Below are positions 42,309 to 49,276 of a stretch of DNA of 49,276 nt, in pieces. Within the stretch, counting starts at the first letter, position 1, and each line of letters starts with the position of its first letter. The notes under the pieces were generated by a model. That model saw only the letters and a program-made list of their open reading frames with translations, made no database searches and was not told where the DNA came from. The translations under genes were made by a program, and so were the position numbers. Source of the stretch: an uncultured Oscillibacter sp. (GTDB lineage: Bacteria; Bacillota; Clostridia; Oscillospirales; Oscillospiraceae); the NCBI GenBank assembly GCA_910584995.1, contig CAJUDW010000019.1, positions 1 to 49,276 of the forward strand. The letters are read 5' to 3'.

Positions 42309-42470
42309 TCACCGCTTGCAGCAGGCAAGGCCGCAGGCAATCAGCAGAAAAGCCGTCAGGAACAGGAGCGCGCATACCGGAAAAATAGCCGCAATGAGAA
42401 TCCCCGCGCCCAGCGCCACCGCGCACACGCCGATGATCCAGGTCCAGCGGCCGCCGCCGCCACAGCACAT
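42309..42470 (-). CDS. Uncharacterised 53-aa Cys-rich small membrane protein
   Basis: Reads MCCGGGGRWTWIIGV at the N-terminus and ends GLACCKR. It has seven Cys (2, 3, 16, 33, 46, 50, 51), a Gly-rich head and two hydrophobic stretches (about residues 9-29 and 32-49) that would form one or two membrane helices. GAGGAGGCGGG lies just upstream of the ATG. Its stop is followed directly by the spoVM RBS, so it is the first gene of the operon with spoVM and sipL. I recognise no family; a sporulation role is inferred from context alone. Confidence 0.75.
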   Translation of the reverse strand: MCCGGGGRWTWIIGVCAVALGAGILIAAIFPVCALLFLTAFLLIACGLACCKR

Positions 42471-42489
42471 ACGTCCCGCCTCCTCTCTT

Positions 42490-42536
42490 GGGAACCGTTG
42501 ACGAAACCCGCGGCACGGGCTTCGCCAGCGGTTCCC
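42490..42536. promoter_or_regulatory. Long hairpin in the spoVM operon/murD divergent region
   Basis: Arms GGGAACCG (42490-42497) and CGGTTCCC (42529-42536) enclose an inner CGAA-CCCG/CGGG-TTCG stem with one mismatch. It lies just upstream of the 53-aa gene on the minus strand. Confidence 0.55.
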
Positions 42537-42617
42537 TTGCTACAGTATAGCGGGGAGGGCCGTCCCCCGTGCGGGTTTTTCCCAAGAAGGCCCGAAAAAG
42601 GGCGCAGTTTTCGCCGC

Positions 42618-42646
42618 TTGCTATTTTCCGCCGGCCGCGGTATAAT
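42618..42646 (+). promoter_or_regulatory. SigA-type promoter of murD
   Basis: TTGCTA at 42618-42623 and perfect TATAAT at 42641-42646 with a 17-nt spacer, about 58 nt before murD. Confidence 0.82.
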
Positions 42647-42703
42647 TGCCCATGAAGAAATCACGGGATAAAGCGATTCCCGAAACCAGAAGGAGCGGCT
42701 GTC

Positions 42704-44086
42704 ATGACTTTTGAGGAATACCTCTCTTCACTGGGGGACAAAACGGTTGCCGTCAACGGCATCGGCGTCTCTAACCGGCCTCTTATCCAATTACTGCTCT
42801 CCCGGGGCATCCGTGTCACAGCCAGAGATAAAAAGGAACGATCATCCCTTGGCCCGGCGGCGGAGGAACTGGAGGCTCTGGGCTGCCGCCTCCGGCTGGG
42901 GGCGGATTACCTGGCGGATCTGACAGAGGATGTGATCTTCCGTACCCCGGGGATGCGCCCGGATCTCCCGCCCCTGGCTGCCGCTGTGGAGCGGGGCAGC
43001 GTCCTCACCAGCGAGATGGAGGCCTTTTTCGAGGTCTGCCCCTGTCCGGTGATCGCTGTTACCGGCAGCGACGGCAAAACTACGACTACCACCATCATCG
43101 CGGATCTCCTGCGGGCAGCGGGACAGACCGTCCATTTGGGCGGGAACATCGGCCACCCCCTTCTGGCAGAGGCGGGAACCATGCGGCCGCAAGATATTGC
43201 CGTGCTGGAACTGAGTTCCTTCCAGCTGATGACCATGGCACGAAGTCCCCATATTGCCGTGATCACCAACCTGGCTCCCAACCATCTGGATGTCCACAAG
43301 GATTTCGGCGAGTATATTGCCGCAAAGGAGAATATCTTTACCCATCAAACGGCAGAGGATATTGCAGTTTTTAACGCCGATAATGAGATTACACTGGCGG
43401 AATCCATGCGGGCCCTGGGACGGGCGCGGCTCTTCTCTCGCAGACGGGAGGTGGAGGATGGCGTATTCCTGCGGGAAGGGCAGATCATAGCCCGGCAGGG
43501 CAGGGAGGAACGGGCCGTCATGGCGGCCTCCGATATCAAGCTGCCCGGCGCCCACAATGTGGAAAACTATATGGCGGCCATCGCCGCCGTGGACGGCCTA
43601 GTCCCGGATGAATCCATCCGCACCTTCGCCCAGGAATTCGGCGGTGTGGAGCACCGGATTGAACTGATCCGGACACTCCGGGGCGTCCGGTGGTACAACG
43701 ACTCCATCGCCTCCAGCCCCAGCCGCACCATAGCCGGCCTCCGTTCCTTCCCGAAAAAGGTGATCCTCATTGCAGGTGGCAAGGACAAGGGGATTTCTTA
43801 TGATGAACTGGGCCCGGTGGTCAACAAGCATGTAAAATGCCTGATCCTCTGCGGCGCAACGGCGGACGTTATCCGCCGTTCTGTGGAAGAAGCGGGCAAT
43901 TACCGGGGATTGGAGATCCTGGAGGTGGAGGACTACCGGCAGGCCGTCGTCCTGGCCGACAGCAAGGCAGGGGAGGGGGACGTGGTCATCCTCTCTCCTG
44001 CCAGCACCTCCTTTGACCGCTTCGCCAATTTTATGGAGCGGGGGAATGTTTTCAAAGCCCTCGTCCGGGAACTGCCGGAGGCGTAA
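42704..44086 (+). CDS. murD: UDP-N-acetylmuramoylalanine-D-glutamate ligase
   Basis: Adds D-Glu to UDP-MurNAc-L-Ala in peptidoglycan synthesis. The 460-aa Mur ligase has the ATP motif VTGSDGKTTTT (about residue 118), the NxxxxHxD segment NLAPNHLDVHKD and the C-terminal Rossmann domain. It stands outside any dcw cluster here and has its own promoter. AAGGAG precedes the ATG. Confidence 0.93.
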   Translation: MTFEEYLSSLGDKTVAVNGIGVSNRPLIQLLLSRGIRVTARDKKERSSLGPAAEELEALGCRLRLGADYLADLTEDVIFRTPGMRPDLPPLAAAVERGSVLTSEMEAFFEVCPCPVIAVTGSDGKTTTTTIIADLLRAAGQTVHLGGNIGHPLLAEAGTMRPQDIAVLELSSFQLMTMARSPHIAVITNLAPNHLDVHKDFGEYIAAKENIFTHQTAEDIAVFNADNEITLAESMRALGRARLFSRRREVEDGVFLREGQIIARQGREERAVMAASDIKLPGAHNVENYMAAIAAVDGLVPDESIRTFAQEFGGVEHRIELIRTLRGVRWYNDSIASSPSRTIAGLRSFPKKVILIAGGKDKGISYDELGPVVNKHVKCLILCGATADVIRRSVEEAGNYRGLEILEVEDYRQAVVLADSKAGEGDVVILSPASTSFDRFANFMERGNVFKALVRELPEA

Positions 44087-44148
44087 GCCGGAGTTTACCC
44101 CTTTTCAAAGTTTTCCCTATCTTCCGGCAAAGGGCCAGGCCTGCCGCG

Positions 44149-44156
44149 CATAGAAT
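44149..44156 (+). promoter_or_regulatory. Possible SigE -10 element of yunB
   Basis: CATAGAAT matches the SigE -10 box well and lies 18 nt before the yunB start, but no convincing -35 is visible at the right distance. Confidence 0.3.
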
Positions 44157-44174
44157 GGCGGCGGGGGTGGTTTT

Positions 44175-44879
44175 ATGTGGAGGGGGTTTTACTACTACCG
44201 GAGCCGGATGAACAGCCATTCGATCCTGCGGATGCTGGCTTTCGGGCTGCTGGCGGCCTGTCTCTTCGGCCTGCTGACAGCCACCGCCCGGATGAAGCCT
44301 ATCCTGGAGAGCCTGGCCACCGCCCGGGTCTCCAACACCGTCACAGGCATTGTCACCCAGGCGGTGTATGAAGCCGTCCAGTCGGGGGAGATCAGCTACG
44401 ACGGCCTCATCACCTTTGAAAAGGACAACGAGGGCCGGATTACCGCCCTCTACAGCAATATGGCCTCCTTCAGCCGCCTGCAGGCGGAAATCCTGGATAC
44501 CGTCCTGGAACGGGTGGGGCAGGTGTCCGCCCGGGATCTCTCCATCCCTGTGGGCAGCCTCACTGGCTCGACCCTGCTGGCAGGCCGGGGCCCTGCCGTC
44601 TCCGTCCGCATGGAGTCGGTAGGCTCCTCCAGCGCCTATTTTGAAAATGAATTCATCTCCGCCGGGATCAACCAGACCCGGCACAATATTGTCCTGCATA
44701 TTGACGTGTATGTCAGTATCCTCCTGCCGGGGTTCACCACCGCCACCAAGGTCTCCAACGGCTTCACTGTGGCGGAGACAGTGATCGTGGGCTCCGTGCC
44801 GGACACCTACACCAACTTCAACGCCGCCGTCCAGGAATACGCGGACGACGCAAAAAACTATATCCTCAACGGGAATTGA
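44175..44879 (+). CDS. yunB: Sporulation protein YunB
   Basis: A 234-aa protein with an N-terminal membrane helix (about residues 18-38) and the YunB extracytoplasmic domain (conserved TGSTLLAGRGP and TYTNF). In Bacillus YunB is SigE-controlled and needed for full sporulation. ATG 44175 follows GGGGGTGG. It lies between murD and ligA. Confidence 0.9.
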   Translation: MWRGFYYYRSRMNSHSILRMLAFGLLAACLFGLLTATARMKPILESLATARVSNTVTGIVTQAVYEAVQSGEISYDGLITFEKDNEGRITALYSNMASFSRLQAEILDTVLERVGQVSARDLSIPVGSLTGSTLLAGRGPAVSVRMESVGSSSAYFENEFISAGINQTRHNIVLHIDVYVSILLPGFTTATKVSNGFTVAETVIVGSVPDTYTNFNAAVQEYADDAKNYILNGN

Positions 44880-44895
44880 CAGGAAAGGGGACACT

Positions 44896-46872
44896 ATGGA
44901 CTACCGCCAGGAAATCAAACATCTGCGGGACATTCTCAACGAAAACGGGTACCGCTACTACGTGCTGGACGCCCCCACCATGAGCGATCACGAATACGAC
45001 ATGCTGAACCGCCGTCTGGAAGAACTGGAGGCCCAGCATCCGGAGGAGGTTACACCGGATTCCCCCACCCAGCGGGTGGGGGGCCGGATTCTGGAAGGGT
45101 TCCAGCCCTATACCCACGAGGTGCCGCTGGAGAGCCTCCAGGACGTGTTCAATGGGGAAGAGGTAGCGGAATTCTGCCAGCGGATGGAGCAGGCCTTGGG
45201 GACAGGTGTGGAATACTCCCTGGAACCTAAGGTGGACGGCCTGTCCGTTGCACTGGAGTACCGGGACGGCGTATTCGTCAGCGGCGCCACCCGGGGCGAC
45301 GGCCGGGTGGGGGAGGATGTGACGGAGAATCTCCGCACCATCCGTTCCATCCCCATGACCCTGCCGGAAAAGCTGCCCCGGCTTATTGTTCGGGGAGAGG
45401 TGTATATGTCCCGGGCGGTGTTCGCGGAAATCAACGCCCAGCGGGAACTGGACGGAAAACCTCTTATGGCCAATCCCCGCAACGCCGCCGCCGGATCCCT
45501 CCGGCAGCTGGATCCCAGAATTTGCGGGGAACGGCGGCTGGATATCCAGATTTTCAATCTCCAGCTGGCGGAGGGACGGGAATTCTCCTCCCATGCCGGG
45601 ACGCTGGCATATCTGGAGGAGCAGCGGTTCAAGGTCATCCCCCACAAAACCCTCACCGGTGCTGCCGCCTGTCAGGAGGAGATTGCCCGCATCAACGATC
45701 AGCGGATGGAATACCCCTTTGATATCGACGGGGCTGTTATCAAGGTAAACACCTTGTCAGACCGCTCTGTTCTTGGCAGTACGGCCAAGTCCCCCAAGTG
45801 GGCCGTGGCCTTCAAGTACCCACCGGAGAAAAAGCCGTCAGTTGTGCGGGATATCGTGATCCAGGTAGGCCGCACCGGTGTCCTGACCCCAAAAGCGGTC
45901 TTAGCCCCGGTCCGTCTGGCTGGGACGAACGTTACCAGCGCAACGCTCCACAACCAGGACTATATCACGGAAAAGGATATCCGGATTGGGGACACGGTGA
46001 TTGTACAGAAGGCGGGGGAGATCATCCCGGAGATCGTGGAGGTAGACTTCGCAAAGCGGCCGGAGAGGACAAGCCCCTATATCCTGCCGGAGGTCTGCCC
46101 GGTCTGCGGCGCGCCGGTCCGCCGGGACGAGGATGGGGCAGCCCTCCGCTGCACAGGCGCGGAGTGTCCCGCCCAGCTGCTGCGGAACCTCACCCATTTC
46201 GCCAGCCGGGACGCCATGGATATCGAGGGCCTCGGCCCTGCTGTGATCCAGCAGCTGGTGGAAAGTGGGCTGGTGCGGAATCCGGCGGATCTCTACAGCC
46301 TCCGGGCTTCGGATGTTGCAAAGCTGGATCGGATGGGGGAGAAGTCTTCGGAAAATCTGATCCGGGCCATAGAAAATTCCAAGGCTAACGACCTGGGAAA
46401 GCTGATCTTCGGCCTGGGCATCCGGCAGGTAGGGGAGAAGGCCGCCAAGGTTCTGGCGGGCCATTTTAAGACTATGGATGCCCTGATGGCAGCCAGCGAG
46501 GAAGAACTGACGGAGATTGACGACGTAGGCGGCATTACCGCCCAGTGTATTGTGGAGTATCTGGCCCAGCCCCAGTCCCGGGATCTGATCCGGCGGCTGC
46601 GGGAGGCAGGTGTCAACATGGAAAACACCGCTCAGCTGGTGGATGAGCGGTTCGCCGGGATGACCTTTGTCCTCACCGGCGCTTTGACCCGGTTTGATCG
46701 GAAGGCCGCCCAGGCCATGATTGAGGAGCGGGGAGGAAAAGCGGCGGGCTCCGTTTCCAAGCGGACCACCTATGTGGTGGCTGGGGAGGCCGCCGGCAGC
46801 AAGCTGAAAAAAGCCCAGGAACTGAACATTCCCATCCTAACGGAGGATGAATTTGCCAAAATGCTGGAGTGA
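44896..46872 (+). CDS. ligA: NAD-dependent DNA ligase
   Basis: Seals nicks using NAD. The 658-aa protein has the adenylation Lys in KVDG (about residue 112), the NTase and OB domains, a four-Cys zinc finger (CPVCG...CTGAEC, about 402-425), HhH repeats and a C-terminal BRCT domain (about 583-658). It lies 16 nt after yunB with AAAGGGG ahead of the ATG. Confidence 0.96.
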   Translation: MDYRQEIKHLRDILNENGYRYYVLDAPTMSDHEYDMLNRRLEELEAQHPEEVTPDSPTQRVGGRILEGFQPYTHEVPLESLQDVFNGEEVAEFCQRMEQALGTGVEYSLEPKVDGLSVALEYRDGVFVSGATRGDGRVGEDVTENLRTIRSIPMTLPEKLPRLIVRGEVYMSRAVFAEINAQRELDGKPLMANPRNAAAGSLRQLDPRICGERRLDIQIFNLQLAEGREFSSHAGTLAYLEEQRFKVIPHKTLTGAAACQEEIARINDQRMEYPFDIDGAVIKVNTLSDRSVLGSTAKSPKWAVAFKYPPEKKPSVVRDIVIQVGRTGVLTPKAVLAPVRLAGTNVTSATLHNQDYITEKDIRIGDTVIVQKAGEIIPEIVEVDFAKRPERTSPYILPEVCPVCGAPVRRDEDGAALRCTGAECPAQLLRNLTHFASRDAMDIEGLGPAVIQQLVESGLVRNPADLYSLRASDVAKLDRMGEKSSENLIRAIENSKANDLGKLIFGLGIRQVGEKAAKVLAGHFKTMDALMAASEEELTEIDDVGGITAQCIVEYLAQPQSRDLIRRLREAGVNMENTAQLVDERFAGMTFVLTGALTRFDRKAAQAMIEERGGKAAGSVSKRTTYVVAGEAAGSKLKKAQELNIPILTEDEFAKMLE

Positions 46873-46886
46873 GGAGCAGGGTGGAG

Positions 46887-47451
46887 ATGGAGTTTATTCA
46901 GGAAAGGTTTTTCACTTTACAGAATTTTCCTATCAGTCATTTCGGAGCAAATTGGTGACAACCATTGCCCCTGAAACCTTCATTGGCGTCCGGGTTCCGG
47001 AACCGCGGAAGTTTGCCCGGGAAATCCGGAAGACACCGGAGGCAGCCGCCTTTCTCCGGCAGCTGCCTCACCGGTATTATGAGGAAAACGTCCTTCACGG
47101 GCTGCTGTTTTCCCAGCCCATGCCGTATGAGGAAACCATGGCATATCTGGAGGCCTTCCTACCTTATGTGGATAACTGGGCGGTCTGCGACTAATCAGCC
47201 CCCAGGCCTTCCGGAAGTATCCGGCGGATCTGCGGAGCGGGGAGTACTATATCAATATGATGATCGCCTGGTACTTTGCCACCGCTCTGGCGAAGCGGTA
47301 TGAAGAGGTTCTGCCCTATCTGGAGGAACGGCGCCTGTCCGATTGGGTTCATAACAAAACTATTCAGAAGGCGGTGGAGAGTTACCGGATTACGCCGGAG
47401 CAGAAGATGTATCTTCGGACACTGCGGGTCAAGGTTTCCAAATCCAAGTAA
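46887..47451 (+). pseudogene. Broken AlkD-type DNA alkylation repair gene
   Basis: Three reading frames together match one AlkD-like HEAT-repeat glycosylase. MEFIQERFFTLQ (from 46887) is followed by a frame change near 46921, consistent with loss of a G. The next block (ETFIGVRVPEPRKFA to VDNWAVCD) stops at 47194. A second change leads into a block ending near 47451 with KTIQKAVESYRITPEQKMYL. About 40 codons expected between the PADL and RSGEYYINMM segments are missing. It starts 14 nt after ligA with GAGGAG. It is unlikely to make a working enzyme. Confidence 0.82.
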
Positions 47452-47462
47452 CGCACAGTAAA

Positions 47463-47494
47463 GCGGCACGCTGGGGATACACCCGGCGTGCCGC
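47463..47494. terminator. Hairpin between converging pseudogene and cotJC fragment
   Basis: A perfect 9-bp stem (47463-47471 with 47486-47494) extended by GGG/CCC. There is no clear T tract on either strand, so it is a weak or bidirectional terminator. Confidence 0.5.
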
Positions 47495-47516
47495 ACTGCT
47501 GATACTCTTGATTTAT

Positions 47517-47720
47517 CTATTTATCAAATGCGGGGTTAAGATAGTAGACATTTTTCTCGTCCATCTTATCCTTCGCCAGCCGCAGGCCTTCGCCGAACCG
47601 CTGGAAATGGACAATCTCCCTGGCACGGAGGAACTTGATGGCGTCGTTGACATCCGGATCGTCGGAAAGGCGGAGGATGTTGTCATAGGTCACGCGGGCC
47701 TTCTGCTCTGGTGCAATCAC
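47517..47720 (-). pseudogene. cotJC: 3' fragment of cotJC (manganese-catalase-family spore coat protein)
   Basis: The 67-codon reading matches the C-terminal third of CotJC: EQKARVTYDNILRLSDDPDV, then KFLRAREIVHFQRFGE. The upstream two thirds (di-manganese domain, normally about 120 residues) are absent. Homology ends near 47715-47720, and the serine recombinase stop codon lies only about 20 nt further on. There is no proper start or RBS. It looks cut by insertion of the recombinase-bearing element, on the same strand. Confidence 0.8.
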
Positions 47721-47740
47721 GAAAGTGCAACCTGGGGCTA
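47700..47740. other. Probable attachment-site junction of an integrative element
   Basis: Here cotJC homology stops and the element's recombinase begins. The exact core cannot be set without the other end or an uninterrupted cotJC. Confidence 0.45.
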
Positions 47741-49276
47741 AAAATTCCAGTGGATTTCAATGGGAACGTCACGAGTGCCGGGGATGCGCTTGCCTACAGT
47801 GATGTGGTCGATGAGGATTTCTACGATTTCCCGTGTCAAGTGTTCCAGGTTTACATACCGCTCTACCAAAGCCTTTCGGTTGTCTCCCGCAGCAATTCTG
47901 TCCTCCAGTTCCGCAAGCTGCCGCTGGCCATCCAGTAGGACACGCTCCAGCCGGGACTTCTCGGAAGAAAACTCCTTGGAGAGGGCGGAGAAGTCACTGT
48001 CGTTGAGCAGACCCTTGACCTTATCCATGTACAAGTCCCGCAGTCCCTTGGTGTACTCGGCAATCCGTTTCTCATAGGCAGAAAGGGTTTCCAGGAGTTG
48101 CCTTTTCTGGCCTTGCAGACTTTCGCAGAACTCAATGCTCCGCTCCAGTTCACCCTTGTCCAGATACGCCGCCGCTAGCCGGTTCAACTCGTCAATCACC
48201 ATCCGTTCCAGCTTTTCCACGGAAATAAAGGAGCCAATACAGGCGTCCTTTGCCACATGGCGGTTGGAGCATTGGAGGTAGTGCCGCCCGCGATTTTTTG
48301 AGGAGCGCATGGTGTAGCCGCAGTTGGCGCAGACTGCTTTCCGGGCGAACAGGCCCACAGTGCCGCAGTCAAAGGGCTTGGCCCGCTCCGCGATCATGGA
48401 CTGCACCCGGTTCCAGAGGGGGCGGTCGATGATGGCCTCGTGGGTTCCCTCCACGCGATACCACTCGCTTTGAGGGCGGGGCTTGTTCTGCTTGGTCTTG
48501 TAGGACACGCTGCCATATTTGCCCTGTACCATGTTTCCGATATAGATTTCGTTGGTGAGCATATCGGAGATGGCGAAATACTTCCAGAGGGTGCTGTTTT
48601 TCCGCTTGGGCTGCTGGTAGCGCAAACCGTGGAGCCGCTTGTACTCGGTGGGGTTGGGGATACCCCGATCATTGAGCATCCGGGCGATAGCCGTCTTGCC
48701 GTAACCCTGGGAAAAGAGGGTGAACACCTCCCGGACAACGGCGGCGGCCTCCTCGTCAATAATCAGGTGGCCTTTCTGGTCGGGATCTTTCTTGTAGCCG
48801 TAAAGCGCAAAGGCCCCGATGTGAAAACCGTTCTGCCGCCGGTTGGTGAGGACGCTGCGGATGTTCTCCGACATATCCTCCAGATACCACTCGTTCACCA
48901 GTCCGTTGATCTGCCGGGACTTCTTGTTGCCCTTGTTGGCGGTGTCGGCGTTGTCCACGATGCTGACAAAGCGGATGCCCCAAATAGGGAAGAGGCCGTG
49001 GATGTACTTTTCTACCAGCTCCAGCTCACGGGTAAAGCGGGATTGTGTCTTGCAGAGAACGATGTCAAAGCGGTGAGCCTTGGCGTCCTCCAGCAAGCGG
49101 TTAAATTCGGGCCGTCTGCGGTCTGAACCTGTGTAATCATCATCACTGTAAAGGTTATAAACTTCCCACCCCTGTTCCATCGCATATTGCAGCAGCATAG
49201 CCTTTTGGTTCTGAATGCTGTTGCTGTCGTCGGTTTCAAATTGCTTGTTTCTATCTTCCTCGGATAAACGGCAGTA
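47738..49276 (-). CDS. Large serine recombinase (partial, start beyond window)
   Basis: About 512 visible residues. At the right edge is the resolvase domain with the catalytic Ser in YCRLSEED, then SIQNQ, the Arg-containing TQSRFTRE and a Recombinase domain (about 170-270). A zinc ribbon (CANCGYTMRSS...CSNRH) and a C-terminal coiled coil follow. Only a few N-terminal residues are missing. Such enzymes integrate and excise phages, conjugative elements and skin-type elements. It lies at the element's edge beside a split cotJC, as expected for its own integrase. Confidence 0.93.
   Translation of the reverse strand, partial: YCRLSEEDRNKQFETDDSNSIQNQKAMLLQYAMEQGWEVYNLYSDDDYTGSDRRRPEFNRLLEDAKAHRFDIVLCKTQSRFTRELELVEKYIHGLFPIWGIRFVSIVDNADTANKGNKKSRQINGLVNEWYLEDMSENIRSVLTNRRQNGFHIGAFALYGYKKDPDQKGHLIIDEEAAAVVREVFTLFSQGYGKTAIARMLNDRGIPNPTEYKRLHGLRYQQPKRKNSTLWKYFAISDMLTNEIYIGNMVQGKYGSVSYKTKQNKPRPQSEWYRVEGTHEAIIDRPLWNRVQSMIAERAKPFDCGTVGLFARKAVCANCGYTMRSSKNRGRHYLQCSNRHVAKDACIGSFISVEKLERMVIDELNRLAAAYLDKGELERSIEFCESLQGQKRQLLETLSAYEKRIAEYTKGLRDLYMDKVKGLLNDSDFSALSKEFSSEKSRLERVLLDGQRQLAELEDRIAAGDNRKALVERYVNLEHLTREIVEILIDHITVGKRIPGTRDVPIEIHWNF

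Noticed and set aside
42541..42550. Sporulation-type promoter (TATACTGTA) for the spoVM operon
   Set aside because: The -10-like box on the minus strand has no matching -35 for SigE, SigK or SigA at the correct distance.

Overview
The window is chromosomal DNA of about 60% GC from an anaerobic, spore-forming, probably butyrate-producing Firmicute. The gene order (infC-rpmI-rplT, scpA-scpB, yicC-remA-gmk-rpoZ-priA-def-fmt-rsmB-rlmN-stp-prkC-rsgA), the IspH-S1 fusion, the butyryl-CoA:acetate CoA-transferase and the sporulation genes fit class Clostridia, most likely an Oscillospiraceae-type gut bacterium. That placement is inferred from gene content and was not checked by a database search. I found no tRNA, rRNA or CRISPR array.

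Layout. 1-1730: tail of an unknown gene, then the IF3-L35-L20 operon with an AUU-started infC behind a near-consensus promoter. 1.8-7.1 kb: site-2 protease, ScpA/ScpB, DUF2953 protein, YtfJ, DacF-like carboxypeptidase and a pseudouridine synthase. 7.2-12.7 kb: RpiR-type regulator, flavoprotein, Cmk, PlsC and the IspH-S1 fusion. 12.7-14.4 kb: butyrate CoA-transferase as a single-gene unit. 14.6-16.5 kb: CarD, IspD, IspF. 16.5-19.1 kb: a DUF3343/class-V aminotransferase pair (sulfur or selenium mobilisation) between two unusually long intergenic regions, one with a nested RNA-like structure and one with regularly spaced palindromic repeats. 19.1-22.7 kb: CdaA/CdaR (c-di-AMP), RseC-like and DUF5685 proteins. 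22.7-36.3 kb: J-domain protein, then the yicC-to-rsgA housekeeping run.

36.3-44.9 kb is rich in sporulation genes. SpoIVA is on the minus strand, followed by a plus-strand amino-acid ABC transporter. Next comes a minus-strand operon of a 53-aa Cys-rich membrane protein, SpoVM (27 aa) and a SipL-like DUF3794/LysM protein. MurD and YunB follow on the plus strand. SpoIVA, SpoVM and SipL together form the platform on which the spore coat is built, so the uncharacterised 53-aa protein is a good candidate for a further component.

44.9-49.3 kb: LigA, a decayed AlkD-type DNA-alkylation-repair gene with two frameshifts and an internal deletion, the 3' third of a cotJC-type (manganese catalase family) spore-coat gene, and immediately beside it a large serine recombinase that runs off the right edge. 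The last two suggest a skin-like integrative element interrupting a sporulation gene; the rest of the element and the 5' part of cotJC would lie beyond the window.
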